Below are positions 25,730 through 32,807 of a stretch of 39,278 nt of DNA, one piece after another. Both the position numbers and the translations under genes were made by a program. Every line of letters begins with the position of its first letter. Position 1 is the first letter of the stretch. Source of the stretch: a virus; IMG/VR virus record IMGVR_UViG_3300042878_000561, positions 1 to 39,278 of that record, one strand, 5' to 3'. The notes beneath the pieces were generated by a model. It searched no databases. It was not told the DNA's origin and saw only the letters and a program-made list of their open reading frames with translations.

Positions 25730-26324
25730 ACTATGGGCTAAGGCTTGGGCACAAGAACTTGGTGACAAGGACCTGACCAATGCACGTGTCGGTGGTCGAG
25801 CAACCAAGGCTAACCCACAAAAAGAAGATGTTAACTTTTGGCAAGCAACTGGACCTCAATGGGTACAGGCGTACATTGATTGGCGTAAGGCTAACCCTAG
25901 CTGGAAACTGTGGAAGACACCACAAGGCGTACCAGCGATTGAGTTAGCGATGCTACCTGAATTTGCTGGCGTGCCAGTCAAGATGATTCTTGACAGGGTG
26001 TTTGAAGTCAATGGCGAACTGGTTATCGTCGACTTGAAAACCTCTCAGCAAACACCAACCAATACACTACAACTAGGATTCTATAAGGTCGGATTACTAA
26101 AGACCTTTGGTATCGACGTTAAGTGGGGGACTTATTGGATGGCACGTCAGCACGGTGTGTCTCCTCTTGTTAGCCTCGAGCAGTACACAGAGGACAAACT
26201 TGAGTACCTTGTTGCAGGATTTGACAAGGCTCGCAAAGCTGGAATATTTTTACCGAACACAAACAACTGCCAATACAAATGCGGATTGACAGCACACTGT
26301 CAGTTCTCAACGAAGATAGGATAA
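25719..26324 (+). CDS. Cas4/RecB-like nuclease, catalytic fragment, 201 aa
   Basis: Carries the nuclease motifs missing from the preceding frame: Glu75 (VPAIELAM), Asp92 (MILDRVF), then IVDLKTSQ with Asp105 and Lys107, and three C-terminal cysteines C184-x3-C188-x5-C194. Together with Cys24 of the upstream frame these make the four-cysteine Fe-S cluster of Cas4/AddB-type nucleases. The full enzyme would be about 263 aa, the usual size. Such phage enzymes process DNA ends in recombination and replication. The ATG at 25719 has only a weak GGGAC upstream, so it is either translationally coupled, joined by +1 frameshifting, or broken by an indel. Confidence 0.85.
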   Translation: MQNELWAKAWAQELGDKDLTNARVGGRATKANPQKEDVNFWQATGPQWVQAYIDWRKANPSWKLWKTPQGVPAIELAMLPEFAGVPVKMILDRVFEVNGELVIVDLKTSQQTPTNTLQLGFYKVGLLKTFGIDVKWGTYWMARQHGVSPLVSLEQYTEDKLEYLVAGFDKARKAGIFLPNTNNCQYKCGLTAHCQFSTKIG

Positions 26325-26327
26325 CAA

Positions 26328-26744
26328 ATGGAAGACTGGAAACTGCAAGTCAGTTACAAGACACCTGCTGGGGATATGATTAATATCCGTGCTAATACAG
26401 CTGATGAACTCAGCGTGTTACTAGAAGGCATCGGTGATTACTCAACACAAGTAGCAGCCGTACAACGATTGGTTGTCGGTGCATACAACGCAGCCCCTTT
26501 GGGGACCACGCCTTCAACTCCAAGCACAGCGCCATCCACTTACTCCGCTCCACCCCAGGTGCAGGCTCCGTTACTTACACCTCCACCAAGCGCAGTAACA
26601 CCATCAGGGACAGCGAGCCCAACGTGCATCCACGGAGCACGAATCTTCCGACAGGGAGTGAGCAAGAACACTGGGAAGCCCTACGCTTTCTGGGCATGCC
26701 CAACCCCACAGGGGACTCCAAACCAGTGCAAGCCAGTAAACTAA
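26328..26744 (+). CDS. Zinc-ribbon protein with Pro-rich linker, replication module, 138 aa
   Basis: A 138-aa protein in three parts. The first is a small alpha/beta domain (1-55, LQVSYKTPAGDMINIRANT). The second is a Pro/Thr/Ser linker (57-98). The third is a C-terminal zinc ribbon, C100-x-H102...GKPYAFWACPTPQGTPNQC, with Cys124 and Cys134. Proteins with this plan lie between Cas4-like and ssDNA-binding genes in actinophages. A ssDNA- or protein-binding accessory is likely, but the role is not established. It starts 3 bases after the nuclease stop. Confidence 0.78.
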   Translation: MEDWKLQVSYKTPAGDMINIRANTADELSVLLEGIGDYSTQVAAVQRLVVGAYNAAPLGTTPSTPSTAPSTYSAPPQVQAPLLTPPPSAVTPSGTASPTCIHGARIFRQGVSKNTGKPYAFWACPTPQGTPNQCKPVN

Positions 26745-26757
26745 CGAGAGGCAAGAG

Positions 26758-27099
26758 ATGAGTATTTGGGATAATCCTGAGTTCAAGAGTGAATCAGGTG
26801 GCACTTATGTTAACTTCAAAAACATTGGTGACTCAGTAGAAGGAACAGTACTAAGTGTCGGACTACAAACATGGGACGATGGAACTATTGCTCCAAAAAT
26901 TATACTTCATACAAGTGAAGGTGAACGCACGTTGACTGCTGGTCAAGTGCGATTGAAGATGGCATTAGCAGATAAGCGTCCAGAACAGGGAGACTATCTT
27001 GCTGTTAAGTTTACATCTATCGAAGACCGTGGCGGTGGTAAGACACTCAAGCACTTCGATGTCAATGTCCGCAAAGCAATGACAACGGCTCCGTTTTAA
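26758..27099 (+). CDS. Single-stranded DNA-binding-like (OB-fold) protein, 113 aa
   Basis: A 113-aa protein that reads as a small OB-fold: VGDSVEGTVLSVGLQTWDDG, PKIILHTSEGERTLTAGQV, DYLAVKFTSIEDRGGGKTLK, HFDVNV. These are five alternating strands with the DxVEGxV opening typical of such barrels. In this place, before a helicase and after a nuclease, a phage ssDNA-binding protein is expected. No acidic C-terminal tail of the host SSB type is present (the end is KAMTTAPF), so it may not dock to host partners the same way. Confidence 0.7.
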   Translation: MSIWDNPEFKSESGGTYVNFKNIGDSVEGTVLSVGLQTWDDGTIAPKIILHTSEGERTLTAGQVRLKMALADKRPEQGDYLAVKFTSIEDRGGGKTLKHFDVNVRKAMTTAPF

Positions 27100-27109
27100 T
27101 TAAGCATAT

Positions 27110-27158
27110 GAAAGAACGCAGTTACAGAAGAACACCACAGAAGTGGCTGCGTTCTTTC
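27110..27158 (+). promoter_or_regulatory. 12-bp perfect inverted repeat ahead of the helicase gene
   Basis: GAAAGAACGCAG (27110-27121) and CTGCGTTCTTTC (27147-27158) are exact complements around a 25-base loop. This makes a strong stem 24 bases before the helicase start. TATAAAGAAGGG follows, so there is no T-run and it is not a normal terminator. It may be an mRNA processing or translation-control element, or an operator. An ORF that begins at 27108 inside it is treated as spurious. Confidence 0.75.
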
Positions 27159-27181
27159 TATAAAGAAGGGAATGATAAAGG

Positions 27182-27964
27182 ATGCGTACACTTGTCCGCT
27201 CAGTTGGTCGTTCCAGTATTGGTGGAGAACCGCTCCCTAGTTGCTTTAAGGCATTCGAAAGTAACAAGATTATCATTAGGCGCTCTGAGGTTTCGATGTT
27301 CGCAGCAGCACCAGGAGTTGGAAAGTCCACACTAGCACTGGCACTTGCACTTAAGATGAAGGTGCCAACACTTTACATCTCAGCAGATACCAACGCACAC
27401 ACGATGGCTATGCGATTAGCCTCAATGATTTCAGGTAAGTCACAGACAGACGTTGAAGCATTGATGAACACAGACCATGGTTGGACCAAGGCAACGCTTG
27501 CTAAAGGTGCACACATTGTCTGGTCATTTGAATCAGCACCGACACTTCAAGACATTGATGAAGAAGTGCAAGCATTCGAAGAACTATGGGGTTGCCCCCC
27601 AACTTTAATTGTAGTAGATAACTTAATGGATGTAGCCACTGATGGTGGCGAAGAGTTTGCATCTATGCGTGCAATCATGAAGGAGTTGAAGTATCTTGCG
27701 AGAGCGACTAACGCTGCAGTGGTTGTACTACACCACACTTCGGAGGCTGTCCAAGGTAGCCCGTGTCAACCACGGTCAGCTATTCAGGGCAAGGTTGCTC
27801 AACTTCCTGCTCTTATATGCACCCTCGGCGTTGTTGGTACTTCTATGGGTGTTGCACCTGTTAAGAATAGATACGGTAGAGCTGACGCAGGGGGAGGACT
27901 CATGACATGGGTTGCTTTCAACCCTGAGTACATGTTCATTGATGATATACCAGAGAATGTATAA
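27182..27964 (+). CDS. RecA-fold replicative helicase / AAA ATPase, 260 aa
   Basis: A RecA/DnaB-core ATPase: Walker A AAPGVGKST (42-50), a strand ending LYISADTNAHTMAMRL (64-79), Walker B TLIVVDNLMD (141-150), and the DnaB-type sensor VVVLHHT (180-186). A late Arg-rich segment follows (VKNRYGRADAGGG). At 260 aa it lacks the N-terminal domain of DnaB, as do other compact phage helicase-loader or helicase-like proteins. The start ATG at 27182 follows AAGAAGGG; its frame is closed by TAA six bases upstream. With the primase and SSB-like genes nearby it likely opens DNA for the host polymerase. Confidence 0.85.
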   Translation: MRTLVRSVGRSSIGGEPLPSCFKAFESNKIIIRRSEVSMFAAAPGVGKSTLALALALKMKVPTLYISADTNAHTMAMRLASMISGKSQTDVEALMNTDHGWTKATLAKGAHIVWSFESAPTLQDIDEEVQAFEELWGCPPTLIVVDNLMDVATDGGEEFASMRAIMKELKYLARATNAAVVVLHHTSEAVQGSPCQPRSAIQGKVAQLPALICTLGVVGTSMGVAPVKNRYGRADAGGGLMTWVAFNPEYMFIDDIPENV

Positions 27965-27972
27965 GGAGAAAA

Positions 27973-28128
27973 ATGTTAATGGAAAAGACACTAGAGATTC
28001 ATATGCGTGAACAGGCAATAGAGTATTCTCGTTTGCTTGCTAAGCATTCAGTACAAGTTTCAAAAGATGATTGGTACGTACCTGCACAGGTTGCATTAGA
28101 TATAGTATCTGGAAGAATAAAGGATTAA
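27973..28128 (+). CDS. Small hypothetical protein, 51 aa (MLMEKTLEIH)
   Basis: A 51-aa frame with an AAGGAG ribosome site, 8 bases after the helicase. It encodes MLMEKTLEIHMREQAIEYSR and ends ALDIVSGRIKD. It is helical and mildly charged, with no membrane segment. Its first codons match those of the next small gene (ATG TTn ATG GAn), which suggests a shared start context or a duplication. Function unknown. Confidence 0.65.
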   Translation: MLMEKTLEIHMREQAIEYSRLLAKHSVQVSKDDWYVPAQVALDIVSGRIKD

Positions 28129-28137
28129 GGGGAAACA

Positions 28138-28314
28138 ATGTTGATGGATAATACACTCAAGCAATTAAAGCAAGACGCATACGTTGAAGGTTGGCAAGAT
28201 GCAGTAGCTGCGCTAACTAAAGAGTATGAAGATAGATTACGTTCAGTCATTGAGAAGTTTGAACTACCAAAGGAATACGAAATAAATGACGACACGCAAG
28301 AGCCACAAGGCTAG
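28138..28314 (+). CDS. Small hypothetical protein, 58 aa (MLMDNTLKQL)
   Basis: A 58-aa frame, MLMDNTLKQLKQDAYVEGWQ then DAVAALTKEYEDRLRSVIEK and a polar end. GGGGAAAC precedes the start. It overlaps the resolvase start by 29 bases in another frame. It is predicted as a helical hairpin. The pattern 'DAYxEGWxDAxxAL' is reminiscent of small helical phage proteins near recombination genes. No function is assigned. Confidence 0.62.
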   Translation: MLMDNTLKQLKQDAYVEGWQDAVAALTKEYEDRLRSVIEKFELPKEYEINDDTQEPQG

Positions 28315-28654
28315 AGGTGCGACGTACGAAACAGACATCCGAGACTGGTTTAGAGCAAATGGATACGATAGTGAACGACTTGCTCGAACAGGTGCACGAG
28401 ATGAGGGTGACGTTGTTGTCCGCAAAGACTTCCTTGGAAGCATTGGCGTTATCGAATGCAAGGCACCAGGTGCAGGCAATGCCATTGACCTTAGTGGTTG
28501 GACAAAAGAAGCACAGGTTGAAGCAACTCATTATGCAGAAGCAAGGGGTCTCGACCGTAGCGCCGTCCTCCCAGCGTTACTTATCAAAGCTAGAGGAAAG
28601 TCAATAGCAGATTCATATTTAGTATTACGATTAGGAGATATCTTCGGTGAATGA
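28286..28654 (+). CDS. Holliday junction resolvase-like PD-(D/E)XK nuclease, 122 aa
   Basis: Compact archaeal Hjc-type/phage resolvase. KARGATYETDIRDWF holds the opening Arg and Glu (Glu15). LARTGARDEGDVVVRKDFLG gives the metal-binding Asp42. GVIECKAPG gives the E-x-K pair Glu57 and Lys59. The LSGWTKEAQVEATHYAEARG helix matches the family's later part. It would cut four-way junctions or branched DNA before packaging, complementing the Cas4-like nuclease and helicase. It ends by overlapping the primase start by 8 bases. Confidence 0.88.
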   Translation: MTTRKSHKARGATYETDIRDWFRANGYDSERLARTGARDEGDVVVRKDFLGSIGVIECKAPGAGNAIDLSGWTKEAQVEATHYAEARGLDRSAVLPALLIKARGKSIADSYLVLRLGDIFGE

Positions 28655-29012
28655 TTTGCCCAGCATCAAGGCTGTACTAGAACACTACGGTGCTAGTATG
28701 CGTCGTGACCATGGGCAAGTCAACCTAAAGTGTCCGTTCCACGGTGACTCACATCAAAGTGGAACTGCAAACCTAGATGATAATCTATTTGTTTGCTTTG
28801 CCTGCGGTGTACAAGGAAACAGTTTACAAATCATAGCACAACAAGAAGGGTGTGACATACGTGGGGCAGCAAAATTCGCAGAAGGAACTCTTGGGCATAG
28901 CGTCGAGAAAGTACCAGGAAAGCATCTATCAGGCAGAAGGTTACCTTCGAAGCAGGGGTATAACTCTGGAGGTAGCGCGGTTGGCACGATTAGGCGTAGT
29001 CGCGGAGCCTGA
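28647..29012 (+). CDS. DNA primase, zinc-binding N-terminal fragment, 121 aa
   Basis: CHC2-type zinc-binding domain of a DnaG-like primase: Cys29-PF-His32 and Cys50-FA-Cys53, in the setting VNLKCPFHGDSHQSGTANL and LFVCFACGVQGNSLQIIA. It starts with GTG at 28647, with TTAGGAG upstream. After about residue 80 the frame loses family-like sequence (KHLSGRRLPSKQGYNSGGSA), while the next frame (+1) becomes primase-like over the same DNA. The real product is therefore either this domain plus a separate TOPRIM protein, or a frameshift fusion. Residues beyond about 85 are probably not functional in this frame. Confidence 0.82.
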   Translation: MNDLPSIKAVLEHYGASMRRDHGQVNLKCPFHGDSHQSGTANLDDNLFVCFACGVQGNSLQIIAQQEGCDIRGAAKFAEGTLGHSVEKVPGKHLSGRRLPSKQGYNSGGSAVGTIRRSRGA

Positions 29013-29490
29013 ACCAGGACATGAACAGTATCTAGGCAGACTTAGTATACCTTACATTACCAAGACTGGTATCTCTGACATTCGCTTTCGCTCACTTAAT
29101 CCTGCTGTTGAACCAAAGTATATGGGCATGGTAGGAGCTGACACAAAGATGTACAATGTGTTAGACATTGAACGAGCAGGTGATTGGATTGGAGTATGCG
29201 AAGGTGAACTTGATACCCTTACTATGTCTCGTTGTGTTGGCATACCTTGTGTTGGAGTACCAGGTGCAAACAGTTGGAAGAAACACTACACACGTTTGCT
29301 CGCTGACTTCGAACGAATCTTTGTATTCGCAGATGGTGATGGACCAGGTAGGGAATTCGCAAACAGTTTGGCTAGAGAGTTGCCAGTTACTATCGTTGGA
29401 TTCGGTGACGGGGAAGATGTTAATTCGGCATACACCAAGTATGGCGCAGGATTTATTAAAGATAAGATGGGGTTAACAAATGAAGAATAA
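28852..29490 (+). CDS. DNA primase, TOPRIM catalytic fragment, 212 aa
   Basis: Carries the catalytic TOPRIM domain: Glu117 in GVCEGELDTLTM, and Asp161/Asp163 in VFADGDGPGREFA. The N-terminal part AEGYLRSRGITLEVARLARL and EPGHEQYLGRLSIPYIT matches the segment between zinc finger and TOPRIM in DnaG-type phage primases. The start is uncertain: the frame opens with GTG at 28852, while TTG at 28891 has GAAGGA 4 bases upstream and lies just before the primase-like sequence. The zinc domain is in the upstream +1-offset frame. The protein would make RNA primers at the helicase-opened fork. Confidence 0.83.
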   Translation: MTYVGQQNSQKELLGIASRKYQESIYQAEGYLRSRGITLEVARLARLGVVAEPEPGHEQYLGRLSIPYITKTGISDIRFRSLNPAVEPKYMGMVGADTKMYNVLDIERAGDWIGVCEGELDTLTMSRCVGIPCVGVPGANSWKKHYTRLLADFERIFVFADGDGPGREFANSLARELPVTIVGFGDGEDVNSAYTKYGAGFIKDKMGLTNEE

Positions 29491-29818
29491 GATTAATCCT
29501 TGTCCAGATTGTGGTCAACAGTTCGACAATGTCTTTGAGGCAACAGACCATTTGCTAGAAGATGAAGATGGGTTTGACCCAGCATTGGTGTTGCCTAACG
29601 GCTATCGCCTTATGATTGGTTCGTTGTTACGTTGTATGTACCGCTATGCTAATGACCCTGAACAGATACGAACGATAACGCAGGACACGTACATGACTTT
29701 GTTCACAGCAGAGACACAACCAGATGTAATACTAGATGTGATTGAAGATATGATTGTTGGCTCTAGCATGGTAGGAATTGATGACGAACTTAAGCAGCTC
29801 TTGGCAGATGGAGAATGA
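29480..29818 (+). CDS. Zinc-finger-like hypothetical protein, 112 aa
   Basis: A 112-aa protein opening with NPCPDCGQQFDNVFEATDHL, which carries Cys8, Cys11 and His24 and resembles half of a C2H2 finger. It continues as helices with acidic residues (IEDMIVGSSMVGIDDELKQL at the end). It overlaps the primase fragment by 11 bases. This type recurs beside primase in actinophages but has no known role. DNA or nucleoprotein binding is plausible. Confidence 0.75.
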   Translation: MKNKINPCPDCGQQFDNVFEATDHLLEDEDGFDPALVLPNGYRLMIGSLLRCMYRYANDPEQIRTITQDTYMTLFTAETQPDVILDVIEDMIVGSSMVGIDDELKQLLADGE

Positions 29819-29824
29819 GGAGAC

Positions 29825-30208
29825 ATGGCAGATTATTCAGTATCTAACGGGGTTAGGATTACCAGTAGAGTCGGTGTTGAAGGACGGCACTCTGCTGAAA
29901 GTAACCTTAGCAATCCCACTCTTGCACGTGAAGTCCATCTAGAGGTGCACTTGAGCAACACAGTCAAGGAACTGTCTGACTTGTTGTTGAGTAAGCATAG
30001 GGACTATGGCCCTAAGAATATTTCGCAAGCCCCTGGTGGGCCTATCAACGGCTTGCGTGTACGGATGCATGACAAATTGGCACGCATCAGTAATCTAGTC
30101 GATAGTGGTGCTGACCCTCAGCATGAATCATTGGAAGATTCATTCAAAGATATGGCTAACTATGCAATCATTGGATTGCTAATACTACGAGGACAATGGG
30201 ATAAATGA
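29825..30208 (+). CDS. Nucleotide-modification-associated domain 1 (DUF1599-like) protein, 127 aa
   Basis: A 127-aa protein with the signature of the Nmad1/DUF1599 group: LLLSKHRDYGPKNISQ (53-68), GLRVRMHDKLARISNLV (76-92), and ESLEDSFKDMANYAIIGLLI (101-120). The family is an all-helical fold related to MazG/dUTPase-like nucleotide hydrolases and is often encoded with nucleotide-modifying or methylating enzymes. Here it overlaps the C5-methyltransferase gene by 4 bases. Its substrate is unknown. The N-terminal 40 residues are disordered and not part of the fold. Confidence 0.8.
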   Translation: MADYSVSNGVRITSRVGVEGRHSAESNLSNPTLAREVHLEVHLSNTVKELSDLLLSKHRDYGPKNISQAPGGPINGLRVRMHDKLARISNLVDSGADPQHESLEDSFKDMANYAIIGLLILRGQWDK

Positions 30209-30888
30209 AACTACTTGACCTATTCTGCTGTGCAGGTGGTGCCTCTAAAGGCTACGCCTTGGCAGGGTTTGAGGTAACTGGACTTGATGTTAAGCATGGT
30301 AAGAGATATCCATTCACTTACTTACGCAGAGATTTCAATACTGTTACACTTGCTGAGTTGCAAGAGTATGATGCTATCCATGCATCACCTCCATGTCAGA
30401 CTCATAGCATAACCAAACATCTGCGTGAAGCGCAGGGTGGGACAACGTCTAAGTTAGATTTACTTGAACCAGTACGACAATTACTGATTGAATCAGGTAA
30501 GCCTTATGTAATTGAGAACGTCAAGGGTGCACCACTTATCAACCCAATTCAGATATGTGGTTCAGCTTTTGGCTTGAAGGTACGCAGGCATAGATTGTTT
30601 GAGAGTAATATTAAACTCGAAGGCACGAAGTGTAAGCACAAAGAACAAGGCAAGCCCGTTGGTGTGTATGGTGCGATGAATGATAACCCTCAGGGGTTAG
30701 ACAAAGCAACAGGCAAGTATGTCTATGGTGGTACAACTGCTAAGACTATTGAAGAAGCACGCGAGGCAATGGGAATTGACTGGATGATTTGGGGCGAACT
30801 AGTAGAGGCTATACCTCCAGCGTACACAGAGTACATTGGGAAACAACTGATGAAGGAGTTAACTAATGTCGAACAAGTCATCGTTTGA
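30205..30888 (+). CDS. DNA (cytosine-5)-methyltransferase, 227 aa
   Basis: A compact C5 cytosine methyltransferase. Motif I is LLDLFCCAGGASKGYALAGF (SAM binding). Motif IV is HASPPCQ with catalytic Cys64. Motif VI is YVIENVKGAP (104-106 ENV), motif VIII is RRHRLFES (127-134), and the final IPPAYTEYIG is motif X. The target-recognition region (about 135-190) is short, which is common in actinophage enzymes. No cognate restriction enzyme is obvious, although the next gene is nuclease-like. It probably protects phage DNA from host restriction. Confidence 0.93.
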   Translation: MKLLDLFCCAGGASKGYALAGFEVTGLDVKHGKRYPFTYLRRDFNTVTLAELQEYDAIHASPPCQTHSITKHLREAQGGTTSKLDLLEPVRQLLIESGKPYVIENVKGAPLINPIQICGSAFGLKVRRHRLFESNIKLEGTKCKHKEQGKPVGVYGAMNDNPQGLDKATGKYVYGGTTAKTIEEAREAMGIDWMIWGELVEAIPPAYTEYIGKQLMKELTNVEQVIV

Positions 30889-31276
30889 TTTGGATTTTGG
30901 GTACGGACGTAAGGGCGAACAGTTAGTAGATGAGTTGCTAACAGGTGGACGCACAGTTGAGGTCAAGCGTGACCGCAAGTGGGCTAAGACTAACAACCTA
31001 TACATTGAGACTGAGTGCTTCTTCAAGAAGATTGAGGATTGGGCACCATCAGGGTTAGGTGTAACCGAAGCTGCATACTGGGCATTCGTACTCGAAGAGA
31101 GCACATTGATTGTACCAACAGATGCACTACGATATGCAGTAAAAGAGTTTGGTAGAGAGATTACGTGTAACATCCCACCTAATCTGTCTAAGGGATTCTT
31201 AATTACAGTAGATGATTTAATGTCAGCAACCCGACTCTACAAGAAAGCAAAGGCAGATGAACTGGCAACAAATTGA
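30866..31276 (+). CDS. PD-(D/E)XK-like endonuclease, 136 aa
   Basis: A small nuclease-like protein. LDFGYGRKGEQLVDELLTGG provides the first Glu, and RTVEVKRDRKWAKTNNLYIE provides Glu32-x-Lys34 with a later Glu. The segment ECFFKKIEDWAPSGLGVTEA then AYWAFVLEEST matches a phage family of single-domain nucleases. It overlaps the methyltransferase by 23 bases and the sigma-like gene by 20, so all three are coupled. It may be a partner of the methyltransferase (degrading unmethylated host DNA) or a recombination nuclease. Neither role is proven. Confidence 0.75.
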   Translation: MSNKSSFDLDFGYGRKGEQLVDELLTGGRTVEVKRDRKWAKTNNLYIETECFFKKIEDWAPSGLGVTEAAYWAFVLEESTLIVPTDALRYAVKEFGREITCNIPPNLSKGFLITVDDLMSATRLYKKAKADELATN

Positions 31277-31949
31277 GCCGTGGGAATATGTAATCACGGC
31301 AGTAGCCTCTGAGTATCATCGCAAGTTTGACATGGTTGAACTAGAAGATATCAAGCAGAGTTTATATGAGTGGTTCGCTAAGCACCCTAACAAGGTGGCT
31401 GAGTGGGAAAAGATAGGTAACAAGGATGCAAAGAACCTTATCTATCGGAGCTTACGGAATCATGCGTTGGATTATTGCCAGAAGTGGAAGGCAAAGAGTG
31501 TCGGATACGACGTGTCAGATTTATATTACTATGAGTCAGATGTTGTAGAAGCACTGCTCCCTGCTGTGTTGCGTTGTGAATGGGGTGTTACTCATAAGTT
31601 AAACTTGGGTAGACCAGGGCGACCAAGCGCCCCTTCCGAAGGTGGAAACTTATCTGTCATGATGATGGAGATAGACTCCGCATACTGGAAGTTGAGTAAG
31701 GAGGATAGAAAGATACTCTTCTTCCGATATGCAGAGTCTATGGACTACAAAGAGATAAGCAATTACTTATCACTAGGTAGTGATGACGCAGCACGCATGA
31801 GAGGTAACAGAGCCATCAAGCGACTGGTCAATAAGTTGGGTGGCTTCAAGCCATTCTATGATACTGACTTTACGGAGACCACGGAAACAGAGCCATCAGA
31901 AGACTCATCATACCAAGAATTAGGTACACCAATACAACAAGAGCAGTAA
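31257..31949 (+). CDS. RNA polymerase sigma-factor-like protein, 230 aa
   Basis: A 230-aa protein with two parts. Residues 8-80 (LEDIKQSLYEWFAKHP, then AKNLIYRSLRNHALDYCQKW) look like a region 2-type helical domain. Residues about 140-200 (AYWKLSKEDRKILFFRYAES, MDYKEISNYLSLGSDDAARM, RGNRAIKRLV) form a region 4 helix-turn-helix of the sigma-70 type. A polar linker with PGRPSAPSEGG joins them, and the last 30 residues are acidic and disordered. It would direct host RNA polymerase to phage promoters, most likely those of the late operon. It is the last gene of its operon. Confidence 0.75.
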   Translation: MNWQQIEPWEYVITAVASEYHRKFDMVELEDIKQSLYEWFAKHPNKVAEWEKIGNKDAKNLIYRSLRNHALDYCQKWKAKSVGYDVSDLYYYESDVVEALLPAVLRCEWGVTHKLNLGRPGRPSAPSEGGNLSVMMMEIDSAYWKLSKEDRKILFFRYAESMDYKEISNYLSLGSDDAARMRGNRAIKRLVNKLGGFKPFYDTDFTETTETEPSEDSSYQELGTPIQQEQ

Positions 31950-31974
31950 AGAATCCTACTATGATGATAGACAT

Positions 31975-31989
31975 AGCACGGAACGTGCT
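31975..31989. terminator. Hairpin between convergent operons
   Basis: AGCACG (31975-31980) pairs with CGTGCT (31984-31989) around GAA. It lies in the 53-base gap where the rightward replication operon and the leftward operon meet. There is no long T-run in either direction, so termination strength is uncertain. Confidence 0.5.
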
Positions 31990-32002
31990 TGTCTCCTTCT
32001 GT

Positions 32003-32221
32003 TTACTCCGCACCAGGGTCGAACTCTTTGTCGAAGTTATCTTCTGAGTTAATCATCTGTTCTATCATGTCCTCTAAGTCCAGCTCCGCTGGGTCAACAT
32101 TCAATGCTTCCCCATTTACATTGTAGAACTCTTCAATCTCTTTCATGCTAGCAAACTGTAGTTCATCAGACTGTAAGTCACAGGCTGAACAACCACCGCT
32201 TTCACATACTTCACATACCAT
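32003..32221 (-). CDS. Acidic CxxC protein, 72 aa
   Basis: The last gene of the leftward operon, 72 aa. Four cysteines open it: C3-EV-C6 and C11-SA-C14, a compact metal site. A strongly acidic, helical body follows (PAELDLEDMIEQMINSEDNF). There is no recognisable family. It follows the FmdB-like gene closely (3-base gap). Small zinc-binding proteins recur in this operon and may modulate host protein complexes, but that is a guess. Confidence 0.72.
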   Translation of the reverse strand: MVCEVCESGGCSACDLQSDELQFASMKEIEEFYNVNGEALNVDPAELDLEDMIEQMINSEDNFDKEFDPGAE

Positions 32222-32224
32222 TTG

Positions 32225-32401
32225 TTATCCTCCTGTTGAATAGAATCCACTGCCATTAAACTTGACAGGTGGTGCACTGTACACCCTTACCATTGGCTCA
32301 TTGCAACTGTCGCAGTAAGGTACGATTTCCTCATCGGTCATACCTCTACTGATTGTGATAGTGCTTGAGTCATCTTCACATTTGTATTCATAACTAGCCA
32401 T
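32225..32401 (-). CDS. FmdB-like zinc-ribbon protein, 58 aa
   Basis: Read from the ATG at 32401, the protein is MASYEYKCEDDSSTITISRG...VPYCDSCNEPMVRVYSAPPV. This matches the FmdB-type putative regulatory zinc ribbon (YxYxC...C-x2-C, RVYSAPPVKFNGSGFY). In the usual family the first metal pair is CxxC. Here only Cys8 is kept (CEDD), so one ligand may be lost or replaced by Asp. An in-frame ATG at 32419 would add six residues before the conserved MxxYEYxC start, so it is rejected. It overlaps the upstream gene by 8 bases. Confidence 0.82.
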   Translation of the reverse strand: MASYEYKCEDDSSTITISRGMTDEEIVPYCDSCNEPMVRVYSAPPVKFNGSGFYSTGG

Positions 32402-32807
32402 GTTGCCACTCGCTTCCATCAGTTGTGTATCTACCGCTACAAGTTCTGCAGTTGTAAGTGTTGTTCTCCCAACTGTAGTTAGGTCTACATGGGTGCCCTG
32501 CTAGCATCTCCCATGCATTAATCGAAAGCATTTGAGGTGAACGTAAGGTTACAGTTGCTGGTGTGTTAATCATCACCGCTGTCTGAATCCAACCGCCTAC
32601 GTTAGGAAAGATTACAGAGTGTTCTGTAACTCCATCGTTAGTACTAGACCTGTATGTTATTTCATTAGCAGGTGGCATAGGTCGTGATGGTACGGAGAAT
32701 CCATGTTCCCGTACACGTCCGAATATTGGTGAGTCAAAGTCTAATAACCCACGCATTTCCATCTCGCGTTCACGCTTCTTTATTACTTGATGTAAGAACT
32801 CAGCCAT
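32394..32807 (-). CDS. Hypothetical protein with C-terminal cysteine motif, 137 aa
   Basis: A 137-aa leftward protein. An N-terminal charged helix (FLHQVIKKREREMEMRGLL) is followed by a beta-rich middle. The end is PCRPNYSWENNTYNCRTCSG with Cys107, Cys120 and Cys123, perhaps a zinc site. The middle part (EITYRSSTNDGVTEHSVIFP) suggests a small beta sandwich. I do not recognise the family. It overlaps both neighbours by 8 bases. Confidence 0.72.
   Translation of the reverse strand: MAEFLHQVIKKREREMEMRGLLDFDSPIFGRVREHGFSVPSRPMPPANEITYRSSTNDGVTEHSVIFPNVGGWIQTAVMINTPATVTLRSPQMLSINAWEMLAGHPCRPNYSWENNTYNCRTCSGRYTTDGSEWQHG

Noticed and set aside
27108-27335. A 75-aa frame starting inside the 12-bp inverted repeat
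   Set aside because: It overlaps most of its length with the well supported helicase frame and lacks a ribosome site; I could not exclude a short leader peptide.
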